Shown here one piece after another: positions 8,401-15,369 of a DNA stretch of 25,558 nt (positions within the stretch are counted from its first letter, which is position 1; each line of letters opens with the position of its first letter). Under the pieces are notes generated by a model. The model was not told where the DNA came from and ran no database searches. It saw only the letters and a program-made list of their open reading frames with translations. Both the position numbers and the translations under genes were made by a program. The DNA comes from DAOUET01 sp034430155 (GTDB lineage Bacteria > Chloroflexota > Anaerolineae > Anaerolineales > UBA4823), in contig DAOUET010000032.1 in assembly GCA_034430155.1 (NCBI GenBank), positions 1 through 25,558 on the forward strand, in the 5' to 3' direction.

Positions 8401-9416
8401 CGCCGGATGAAAGCTACCATTCAGGTCAATATATCGCTCTGAACATCACAGCAAACGATGCCCTAAGTGGTATCAGCCGTGTGCAATTCCTTTGGCACTC
8501 CGCCGATTGGCTCCATGATAGCTGGATATATGCTGGAAATGATTGGGATGGTCAAGATGGCTGGAGCTTGAACTTTGACACCAGTTCCCTTGCTGATCAA
8601 TATGGATTAGCCTTCTATGCCAATGTTTACGATTGGGCCGGAATATGGGTTGGTGCAGGAGCATGGGATATTGGTTTAGACCGGGTTCCTCCGTTTACGA
8701 CTCTCAAAACCCTTTCTCCTACCCAAGGAACTACTGCTATCCGCTTGGAATGGACGGGGGAGGACAATCAATCTGGTATCGATCATTACGACTTGCAATA
8801 CCAGGATAAAACCGATAATTGGGTAGATTTCCAACCGGATCCAGCAGGATCGCAGGATCATGCCTGGTTCGTAGGTGATCCGGCAAGCTCTTACGCATTT
8901 CGCTTGCGTGGTGTTGACCGGGCGATAAACAGTGAGGAGTTCTCCTCAGCTGAAGAGGTCAGTACGGCGATACCTGCCCCAGCCGAACTATGCTCTCTAC
9001 CTGACACCTGGGAGAACGATAACAAGAGCGCCATGGCCAATCGAATAGATGTTTCTGGATTGGCTCAAATTCACAATCTTTGCAATCCGGAGGAACCCGA
9101 TTTCTTAAATGACCAGGATTGGTTAATATTTTCCCAAGAAACTGGTCTTACATACTTTATAGAAAGTACCCCTCTCGGGGGAGGGGCAGCGACCGGGATA
9201 GAATTATTTTCCGTGGATGGAACTACACCTTTAGCTTCAGCCACTCCAGTTGATTATGAAAGCAAAACTTTCCTCCTATGGACAGCTGATCGATCTGAAA
9301 TGGTCTACTTACGCTTGACACCTTTTGACGGGCGCGTCGCAGGCAACTCGGCTTCATATAAAATCCAGATTCGAACTTCTTTGATCTTCCTCCCCTTGGT
9401 TGATCACAGTGATTAG
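5499..9416 (+). CDS. Secreted M23-type peptidase-like protein with crystallin, MAM-like, PPC and Ig/FN3-like domains
   Basis: A 1305-residue exported protein. The TTG start at 5499 is supported by GAGGTG at 5488-5493; a basic N terminus and a hydrophobic signal sequence follow. Residues about 160-330 are an M23 (LytM/lysostaphin-like) zinc peptidase domain with the metal ligands of HYAFD (H197, D201) and H-L-H (H291, H293), plus a further His near 255. The rest is extracellular modules. A beta/gamma-crystallin-like domain lies at about 468-560, with paired blocks VSLFSDSNYSGACL and ATLYSDADFSGRGETF. An FN3-like segment is followed by a MAM/immune-inhibitor-A-like jelly roll (about 671-827), a pre-peptidase C-terminal (PPC) domain (about 835-955), Ig-like and FN3 domains (about 964-1157) and a final PPC-like domain. 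The C terminus reads SLIFLPLVDHSD. A role in cell-wall turnover or attack on other cells is possible, but the substrate is unknown. Confidence 0.88.
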   Translation: MKRILITLLIIFIFFPLAFLSPASLASNLYLAPYTPTPEPPENPNSPVILELERAIDQAVTSQKEYVLGYLVNEVEIKNVSVSGDTNWGIAWLVLNDPATGETLPNEPGLVLAQHQTSGWQVTLPADNDWLTLLKAAPTELLSDNVKAFWSQIYEEHLEAVVAGPFGGYLLPWEAGRPAWLSQSVAHDKYIPSGSAHYAFDFYIPQTMFDLYAAKSGTVWLAHWDVPNNNHDGVGNYLVLQDNSTSPVTYQLYLHLAQESIPPALRVRDTQVVQGQFIGVVDNTGQSTGHHLHFQVHTNPSSYWGSSVDITFNDVPINGGRPRRNDNVYSDLPYCRAEDVCNEFRSFYISQNVVHGDVTAPEGDISTPATGTTVRSNPLHLEGWATDVSSGIAEARFIANYAGAWHDIGNVFTSQTFSLNWDMCSDNVPDGPVSLALKLRDKQGNSAFGLPGLTHISNQSICATPPPSCTPAYDQVSLFSDSNYSGACLVLDINDYPDSIALTGLGDDNAESIQVGSGVLATLYSDADFSGRGETFIQNDSNLADNLVGANHLTSLTVHSHTDLGQIQPPSKLVAPQNGDGFPIGASLSFSWRVPIGATEFQVALIGPSPAFSSTSAWLSEPIWHLEATLTEVGQYQWKVRARYQDNISAWSTPASFTISTSPALSVPILTAPFSDDMESGANGWSSSGLWQRVNNPDRAHSTSHSWYYGENGDYKDGTPNTGDLTSPPIQLVDADKPYTLNFWYRYITESPGRYWDQRWIQISKDGGPFENVLQLYDDPSNYWLNPALDLSSYAGSTIMVRFHFEALDGAFNYYEGWHIDDFTISASALPSCGDSDNTPNQATLIKYGQTKTGSLCPSGDIDYYQFTAKSGDRIVVDIDTPSQNSPDDLDLVLFLLDSDGTSVLAEHDDEIPAIHKDPHLGFYLSRSGTYYLKARLWSHPSGGGGNYTYSIHLFKDDEAPTAAFTNPPDESYHSGQYIALNITANDALSGISRVQFLWHSADWLHDSWIYAGNDWDGQDGWSLNFDTSSLADQYGLAFYANVYDWAGIWVGAGAWDIGLDRVPPFTTLKTLSPTQGTTAIRLEWTGEDNQSGIDHYDLQYQDKTDNWVDFQPDPAGSQDHAWFVGDPASSYAFRLRGVDRAINSEEFSSAEEVSTAIPAPAELCSLPDTWENDNKSAMANRIDVSGLAQIHNLCNPEEPDFLNDQDWLIFSQETGLTYFIESTPLGGGAATGIELFSVDGTTPLASATPVDYESKTFLLWTADRSEMVYLRLTPFDGRVAGNSASYKIQIRTSLIFLPLVDHSD

Positions 9417-9529
9417 ACCTCAGCCTAGAAATATAAATATAAGCAGGCTTATTGCCGATGTTTCACAAATTCGCTTAGCTTGATTTCTTATACGGTACTG
9501 CTAGCATTTCACCGTGGTTCTAAAAATGG

Positions 9530-9552
9530 TATACTTCGCCTGCTTGTATAAT
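9530..9552 (+). promoter_or_regulatory. Candidate promoter of the glycan cluster
   Basis: A perfect TATAAT at 9547-9552, directly preceded by TG, lies 62 bases before the GT2 start. A second -10-like box, TGGTATACT, lies just upstream at 9527-9535. No convincing -35 box is visible. This is the only promoter-like sequence found ahead of the tightly packed cluster from 9615 to 19142. The rest of the 198-base gap shows only a small inverted repeat (ATAAGC/GCTTAT at 9439-9452). Confidence 0.45.
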
Positions 9553-9614
9553 GGTGTTGTGAAAAAAAGTGTCAATGATCTCATCACCCCCAGGATTCCA
9601 CCAAGCACAAAGCC

Positions 9615-10586
9615 GTGAAGCTCATCATCCAAATCCCCTGCTATAACGAAGCCGAGCATTTACCGGAAACAGTCGACGCGCTGCCAGGCGAATTACCCGG
9701 AATAGATACCCTTGAATATTTAGTCATCGACGATGGCAGCACCGATGGGACCGCTCAAGTAGCTCAGAAAATCGGTGTGCATCACATCGTACGCCTCCCC
9801 AACCACATCGGATTAGCAGCTGGGTTTGTCACAGGTTTAGAAGCTTGTATTCGGCGGGGTGCCGACCTGATTGTCAACACGGACGCAGATAACCAATATC
9901 ACGCCGAAGACATTCAACACCTGATCGAACCGATCCTTGCTGGTCGAGCTGACATAGTGGTCGGCGACAGAGGTGTTGCCAGTCTGGAGGAGTTTTCCCC
10001 ACTCAAAAGAGGACTGCAACGTCTGGGAAGTTGGGTGATCGCTAAGGCTTCTGGTGTGCAAACCCCTGATGCGACCAGCGGTTTCAGGGCCATCAGCCGT
10101 GAAGCAGCATTGCGTACTCTCGTTCTCAGTGAATATACCTTTACCCTCGAGACCCTCATTCAAGCTGGCTCCCGAAGAATGGCAGTAGAGTATGTCCCAG
10201 TACGCACCAATCCCCAAAGGCGGCCTTCTCGGCTCTTCAGTAATATTCCTCAATACCTGCTGCTTTCAGGTACAACCATCCTGCGGGCTTACACCATGTA
10301 CCGTCCTTTACGGGTGTTCACCGTTGTAGGATTAACCCTCATCCTACTAGGGATGGCTGGGAGCTTACGGTTCTTGTACTTCTATCTCATCGGCAACGGG
10401 GCTGGACATATCCAATCGGTCATTCTATCCGCTTTGCTGCTCATCGTTGGTTTCCAGGTTATGTTAATTGGACTTCTGGCCGACTTGATCGGGTTCAACC
10501 GCAAGATCCTGGAGGAATTGCTCTATCGCTTAAGACGCCTGGAATTCGGTGAGGGGCGCCATTGGCCGCCAGGCCACGATGAATGA
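9615..10586 (+). CDS. Family 2 glycosyltransferase, polyprenol-phosphate sugar synthase type
   Basis: A GT-A fold enzyme that probably transfers a sugar from a nucleotide donor to a polyprenyl phosphate at the cytoplasmic membrane face. It starts with the IPCYNEAEHL motif, then DDGSTDGT (D39, D40) and the DxD metal motif NTDADN (D90, D92). A TSGFRAISREA segment follows, typical of dolichol-phosphate mannose synthase-like enzymes. Two C-terminal membrane helices lie at about residues 230-295. The start is GTG at 9615; an in-frame TGA at 9576 limits any extension, and no strong SD is seen. Its stop overlaps the next gene by four bases (ATGA), so the two are coupled. The lipid-linked sugar it makes would be the natural donor for the GT-C-like protein next to it. 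Confidence 0.92.
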   Translation: MKLIIQIPCYNEAEHLPETVDALPGELPGIDTLEYLVIDDGSTDGTAQVAQKIGVHHIVRLPNHIGLAAGFVTGLEACIRRGADLIVNTDADNQYHAEDIQHLIEPILAGRADIVVGDRGVASLEEFSPLKRGLQRLGSWVIAKASGVQTPDATSGFRAISREAALRTLVLSEYTFTLETLIQAGSRRMAVEYVPVRTNPQRRPSRLFSNIPQYLLLSGTTILRAYTMYRPLRVFTVVGLTLILLGMAGSLRFLYFYLIGNGAGHIQSVILSALLLIVGFQVMLIGLLADLIGFNRKILEELLYRLRRLEFGEGRHWPPGHDE

Positions 10587-13045
10587 TTAAAACGCTAAAA
10601 ATCTTTCCCATTTTCGTAATCTTTGCCCTGGTAATGGCTGGATGTTCTGCGTTCGTTCGCGTAGAACAACCAACCCGTTCTAATTTTGTCTCTTTATCCA
10701 AACAGACCGCCCTCGGGCAGACTTTCTCGGCGCACTACCGGGGCTTGATCGGGATTTCATTCTTTCTGAAACCGACCAACGCCTCCACTGGTACCATCAC
10801 ACTTCACCTGAGATCAAATCCACAAGCCACCGAGGACATTGAAAGCGTTAAATTATCCATAGGAGACATTTCATCCCCGGGATATTATCCTTTTCGTTTT
10901 GCTCCTCAAAGGGATTCCTTCAATCGCGATTATTACCTTCAAATTGATAGCGATGTAGCGCCCATTATGGAGGTTGGTTCTGCTTCAGGGGATACCTATT
11001 TGCAAGGGGCGCTGTACCTGAACGGAACTCCCCAAAACGAACAACTAACCTTCAAACTTATTTATGACCCTTTCCAGGTGGCTATAGGTCTCGGGCTCCT
11101 TGTCATTTCTTGGATTGGAGTGACACTCGTTGGCATCTTCCTGTTCATTATCCCAGGTTGGGCGTTGTTGGGATGGTTATTTCCGGGCTGGATGTCCGCC
11201 AGCTGGGGTGAGAAGCTCGCTTTAGCCTCGGGGGTGAGCCTTGCAATTTATCCCATCTTGTTTTTGTGGAGCGACCTTGTAGGCTTACACTTGGGAATCC
11301 TCTACGCTTGGCTTCCTCCTTTAGCCGGGTTAGTCTTGATCCTTTGGCGTATCCGCTCCAGGACATTGAACAAATTTGGTCGATCCAAATTGATTCATCA
11401 ATTAACACTTCCCAAATCGAAGCCTTTCCAACTCTGGCCAGATTTGGCTTTGATCATTACGCTTGGGCTTATCATCGCGGTTCGCTTTTGGGTGATACGC
11501 AATCTATCCGTACCCTTGTGGGGAGACTCATACCAGCACACTCTGATCACCCAACTTCTGATAGATAACCGTGGAATTTTTAATTCTTGGCAGCCCTACG
11601 CCGATTTACAAACCTTCACCTATCATTTCGGTTTTCACACCCTGGCTGCCGTCTTTGACTGGATTACCAACCAGCCAGCTGCCCAAGCTACGTTATGGAC
11701 AGGTCAAATCCTCAACGTTTTCGCCGTGCTATCTTTGTACCCATTGGCAAATAGAATAGGGGGTAACCGCTGGGCAGGGACAGGAGCCTTGTTGTTAGCT
11801 GGTTTAGTTGCACCTATGCCCATGTATTACGTTAATTGGGGTCGGTATACGCAACTGGCAGGTCAGGCGATCTTGCCGGTAGCTGCTTACCTGATTTGGA
11901 AAGCTATAGAAGGCGACCGGCTTCATTGGGGTTTAGTAGCTCTTGGCTGGATCTTATGGGCCGGGCTTGCTCTAACGCATTACCGTGTATTGTTATTTGC
12001 CATCCTCTTCCTATTAGTATTATTCCTGGTATATATAACCAAACCCGGGTTACGTAACCGCTTCCTGATGGTATTAACCATGGCGATAGGCGCTGTATTG
12101 CTCTTTCTCCCCTGGTTTATTCATGTATTTTCAGGCAAAATCCTCACCATATTCAGCGACCAAATAAGCACCCCAGCCCTTGAAGTTTCTGCCTGGACTC
12201 AACAGTACAATGCCATCGGGAACCTTTTTACTTATCTCCCTGTTTGGGTGTGGTTACTGATACCCGTTCTGGTAGGTTGGGGTTTGTGGACTAAGCGACG
12301 AGGTATCGTTATCATTAGTTCATGGTGGTTATTGATGGTCTGGGCTGCCAACCCTACCTGGGTAGGCCTTCCTGGAGAAGGCGCTTTGAGCAATTTTGCA
12401 GTATTTATCGCGGCATACATTCCCGCTGGTATCATAGCCGGCGCGGCCTTTGGCTGGATATTTGTCTTAATATCGAAAAGATCGGACAGCCTTCATCAGA
12501 TTCATGCAGCTATCATGCCGGGATTCTTCTTGGTGACAACCTTGGGCGCCTTCTGGGCAGCACGGCAACGGGTAAATGACTTGGACTTATGGAAAAGTGT
12601 GTTATTCACTCGCCCGGACGCTCGCGCCTCCACCTGGATTCAAGGTAACGTTCCTCAGAATGCTCTTTTTCTGGTAAATTCCATGCCCGCTTATGGAGAC
12701 ACCCTCATTGTTGGCTCGGATGGCGGTTGGTGGCTGCCCCTCTCAGCCAGGCGCTCAACCACTTTACCACCGATCAACTATGGCACTGAACAAGGACCAC
12801 AACCCCAATACCGCCAATGGATCAACCAGCTCACCAATGACATAAATAACAAAGGGCTTACCGATCCACAGGTGATCCAAAATCTTGTTGAAAGAGGTAT
12901 CACCCATGTCTATATCGGTCAACGCCAGGGGCGAGTGAACAATGGGGGACCAATTCTCGAACCCCAGGCATTACAGGATAGCCCCTTCTTTCAACAGGTC
13001 TACCATCAGGATCTCGTTTGGATTTTTAGATTCAATCCACCCTGA
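10583..13045 (+). CDS. Large polytopic membrane protein, GT-C glycosyltransferase-like
   Basis: An 820-residue protein with three parts. The N terminus has a hydrophobic segment ending in a lipobox-like MAGC, then about 130 residues of an extracytoplasmic beta-sandwich-like domain. The middle (about 165-680) has around a dozen membrane helices. The C terminus is a soluble domain of about 150 residues with WIQGNVPQNALFLVNS and GGWWLPL. A loop after a membrane segment carries WGDSYQH near residue 312, placed like the acidic catalytic motif of lipid-phosphate-sugar-dependent GT-C enzymes. I recognise the style from Anaerolineae but not a named family. It overlaps the GT2 gene by four bases, supporting a donor-synthase and transferase pair. 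Whether the MAGC is truly lipidated is unclear, since the segment could simply be the first membrane helix. Membrane protein: certain. GT-C function: inferred. Confidence 0.75.
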   Translation: MIKTLKIFPIFVIFALVMAGCSAFVRVEQPTRSNFVSLSKQTALGQTFSAHYRGLIGISFFLKPTNASTGTITLHLRSNPQATEDIESVKLSIGDISSPGYYPFRFAPQRDSFNRDYYLQIDSDVAPIMEVGSASGDTYLQGALYLNGTPQNEQLTFKLIYDPFQVAIGLGLLVISWIGVTLVGIFLFIIPGWALLGWLFPGWMSASWGEKLALASGVSLAIYPILFLWSDLVGLHLGILYAWLPPLAGLVLILWRIRSRTLNKFGRSKLIHQLTLPKSKPFQLWPDLALIITLGLIIAVRFWVIRNLSVPLWGDSYQHTLITQLLIDNRGIFNSWQPYADLQTFTYHFGFHTLAAVFDWITNQPAAQATLWTGQILNVFAVLSLYPLANRIGGNRWAGTGALLLAGLVAPMPMYYVNWGRYTQLAGQAILPVAAYLIWKAIEGDRLHWGLVALGWILWAGLALTHYRVLLFAILFLLVLFLVYITKPGLRNRFLMVLTMAIGAVLLFLPWFIHVFSGKILTIFSDQISTPALEVSAWTQQYNAIGNLFTYLPVWVWLLIPVLVGWGLWTKRRGIVIISSWWLLMVWAANPTWVGLPGEGALSNFAVFIAAYIPAGIIAGAAFGWIFVLISKRSDSLHQIHAAIMPGFFLVTTLGAFWAARQRVNDLDLWKSVLFTRPDARASTWIQGNVPQNALFLVNSMPAYGDTLIVGSDGGWWLPLSARRSTTLPPINYGTEQGPQPQYRQWINQLTNDINNKGLTDPQVIQNLVERGITHVYIGQRQGRVNNGGPILEPQALQDSPFFQQVYHQDLVWIFRFNPP

Positions 13046-13054
13046 GTCTCATCG

Positions 13055-13609
13055 ATGCAGCCTCTTCTTTCCTCTTTCTTGCAAAAGCAACGATTTCAAG
13101 CCATTCAACCATATCTGGATGGCGACATTCTGGATTTGGGTTGCGGTCATGCAGAGATCATCCAACTGCTTGATGGTAGTCGATCGTATTCCGGCGTTGA
13201 AGAGAATGCAAACCTCATTCGCTGGCTGAAGGAGAACTTCCCCAACCAGAAGTTTTATCAACGCGATCTGGATCAGGAACAACTCGACATACCCGGTCGC
13301 TTCGATACCATCCTAATGGTCGCTTTTATCGAACACCTGAAGAACCCTGACTGGCTGCTGACGCAGCTCCCCGCTTACATGAGCGAGGAAGGTAAGCTGG
13401 TACTAACCACCCCAACACCATTGGGTGACCGCATTCATCGCGTTGGCGCCAGGCTGGGGCTATTTTCGATGGTTGCCGTCCACGACCATGAAACCATCTA
13501 CACCCATAATATGCTCCGTTTGCTCCTTGAAAAGAACGGATTAAGCATCGCACATTACCAACGTTTTCTGAGAGGGGGAAATCAATTATTCGTCTGTATG
13601 CTTCCATGA
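13055..13609 (+). CDS. Class I SAM-dependent methyltransferase
   Basis: A short methyltransferase of 184 residues with the SAM-binding motif ILDLGCGHAE at about 25-34. An acidic residue at the end of strand 2 (YSGVEEN) follows, then motif II/III FDTILMVAFIEHL and the strand-5 segment LVLTTPTP. The first ATG after an in-frame TGA is at 13055, nine bases after the preceding gene; no clear SD is visible, so translation is probably coupled. The relatives I know modify sugars, lipids or quinones. In this cluster an O-methylation of a surface glycan or its lipid carrier is the reasonable inference. Its stop codon overlaps the ATG of the next reading frame (ATGA). Confidence 0.88.
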   Translation: MQPLLSSFLQKQRFQAIQPYLDGDILDLGCGHAEIIQLLDGSRSYSGVEENANLIRWLKENFPNQKFYQRDLDQEQLDIPGRFDTILMVAFIEHLKNPDWLLTQLPAYMSEEGKLVLTTPTPLGDRIHRVGARLGLFSMVAVHDHETIYTHNMLRLLLEKNGLSIAHYQRFLRGGNQLFVCMLP

Positions 13610-14234
13610 ATTATTATATGAGAGCTATACCGAAAGACCGTCAGCTTGCTGTAGGTTACGTGTGGCTGGGATTAATTCTAATTTTATGTCTTAAGACGAT
13701 TCTCCAAGCGCAGATTTATAGCGCTGGTTTTCGATCTATCACTGCGGATGAATCTGGATGATCGCAAGTTTTTTTCAAAGCGTGAATTTCCTGTCCTCTC
13801 TCGATTTCGTGCGTGTTTATAAGGCCACCTGGCAGGCTGCCGGAACAGATTACCTGGCCTATGCTCGCACAATTTTTTCCTCCGATCCCTACCTGGCAAT
13901 TCTGGCTCTCCTTAGAATCAGTTTCTTGATCACCCAAAAGGGGAAATCTAAAGCCAAGTTATGGTATATTGCCCTGGCAACCATCCCTTTAATGACGTTT
14001 ATTGCGCTTCACCGTGGGCAGATCGAGTCGCCAGGAATCATGTTCCGCTATATGGGGTTATTTACTTTCTTACTCTATCTATATGTGATCGTAAAATCGC
14101 CCAGGTTAAAGCAGATCCTAGAGCAAAGGTTGGCCCTCCCCCCAATTGATTCAATAAACAATTCTGCATTTTTCCCTGTCCTAAAATCCGCTAATGAAGA
14201 TTCCCGACAATCAGGAATCTGCCCTCCAAATTGA
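13606..14234 (+). pseudogene. Remnants of a GT39/GT-C-type membrane glycosyltransferase
   Basis: Two short frames lie where a gene of about 500 codons would be expected. The first (13606-13761, 51 residues) has one membrane helix and ends in ITADESG. This is the start of the first periplasmic loop of GT39/ArnT-like enzymes, where an Asp-Glu pair is catalytic. It stops there. The second (13758-14234, 158 residues, a different frame) has membrane helices ALLRISFLI, YIALATIPLMTFIAL and GLFTFLLYLYVIV and looks like the C-terminal end of the same kind of protein. The internal 250-300 residues are absent. I read this as an internal deletion with a frame change. The alternative is two small membrane proteins joined by an ATGA overlap, and I cannot fully exclude it. 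The first frame begins with a four-base overlap with the methyltransferase gene. Confidence 0.55.
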
Positions 14235-14244
14235 GGCTCATTCT

Positions 14245-15369
14245 ATGCGCCTGACGATTATTGGCCCAGTTTTTCCTTTCCGGGGAGGAATCGCCCACCA
14301 TACTACTTTGCTGGCAAAGGCACTCTCCGAAAGTAACCATCAGGTTATGGTGGTCTCATTCAAGAGGCAATACCCGGCTTGGTTTTATCCTGGTCAATCT
14401 GACAGAGATCCCAGCTTGCAACCACTCCGCGTGGATGCTGAATATTTAGTAGATCCGATCTACCCCTGGACATGGTTGCACACCGCAAAAAAGATCGTCC
14501 AATTCCAACCGCAAGCTGTCATTGTTCCCTGGTGGACAACTTTTTGGGCACCTGCATTTTTATGCTTGTGCCTGCTACTAAAAAGAAGAGAAATAGCCGT
14601 TATCTTTCTGGTTCATAATGTCATTCCTCATGAAACCCGCTGGTGGGACGCTTGGTCATCCCGCCAGGTATTCAAGCTCGGGAAAGCTTTTTTGGTTCAG
14701 ACCGTTCGTGAAAGAGAACGCCTGTTAACATTGATTCCCCAGGCTTTGATCGCTGTGTCGCCACACCCGATATATTCTATGTTCAATCAAGGGCGTTTGA
14801 CAAAGCACGAAGCTAGAAACCGGTTAGGACTCCCCCTCGCCAGATCAATACTCCTTTTTTTCGGCATCGTCCGACCTTATAAGGGCTTGAACCAATTGGT
14901 AGAAGCTTTGGCTTTTTTACAAGATTGGGAAAAAGATGTCCATTTACTCGTAGCAGGCGAGTTTTGGGATGACAAATCCGGGTACCTGGATCAAATTCAG
15001 CGATTGGGTCTCTCTTCCAGGGTTACTATCTATGACAGTTACATCCCTAATGAGGAAGTCGGCATATTTTTCTCGGCTTCGGATCTATTTGTAGCTCCAT
15101 ATATAGGTGGCACCCAATCTGGAGCGGTTAAACTGGCTTTAGGGTTTGGATTACCGGCGATCATCAGTGATTGCATAATCGATGATATCCTCATCGAAGA
15201 TGATCGGGTGCGAATAGTACCAGCTGGCAACCCTCGTGAACTAGCAACTGCAATCGAAGAGGCTCTTCAAACCGGATTATCTCAACCTGATAATTCAAAT
15301 ACCAGACCTCATCGGAGCTGGTTCGAACTTGTCGAGGCAATTGAACACCTTATTACTCAAGCCACCTAA
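14245..15369 (+). CDS. Family 4 glycosyltransferase
   Basis: A GT-B fold retaining glycosyltransferase of 374 residues. The N-terminal domain opens with the glycine-rich loop GPVFPFRGGIAHHT, and the C-terminal donor-binding domain has FFGIVRPYKGLNQLVEA and the ending GGTQSGAVKLALGFGLPAI. The usual E-x7-E pair is modified: the first Glu position is in a TQSG loop, as in a subset of GT4 enzymes. I placed the start at the ATG at 14245, not at 14194, because GAGG at 14233-14236 gives it an SD and the family's first beta strand starts right there. The 17 extra upstream residues are polar and overlap the pseudogene. Next gene follows with no gap. Sugar and acceptor cannot be told. Confidence 0.88.
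   Translation: MRLTIIGPVFPFRGGIAHHTTLLAKALSESNHQVMVVSFKRQYPAWFYPGQSDRDPSLQPLRVDAEYLVDPIYPWTWLHTAKKIVQFQPQAVIVPWWTTFWAPAFLCLCLLLKRREIAVIFLVHNVIPHETRWWDAWSSRQVFKLGKAFLVQTVRERERLLTLIPQALIAVSPHPIYSMFNQGRLTKHEARNRLGLPLARSILLFFGIVRPYKGLNQLVEALAFLQDWEKDVHLLVAGEFWDDKSGYLDQIQRLGLSSRVTIYDSYIPNEEVGIFFSASDLFVAPYIGGTQSGAVKLALGFGLPAIISDCIIDDILIEDDRVRIVPAGNPRELATAIEEALQTGLSQPDNSNTRPHRSWFELVEAIEHLITQAT

Noticed and set aside
9439..9452. Inverted repeat ATAAGC/GCTTAT after the M23 protein gene as a terminator
   Set aside because: The loop would be two bases, the stem is AT-rich and no T-run follows.
14194..14244. Seventeen-residue N-terminal extension of the first GT4 enzyme
   Set aside because: The ATG at 14245 has an SD and is placed directly before the first beta strand; the extension is polar and overlaps pseudogene sequence.
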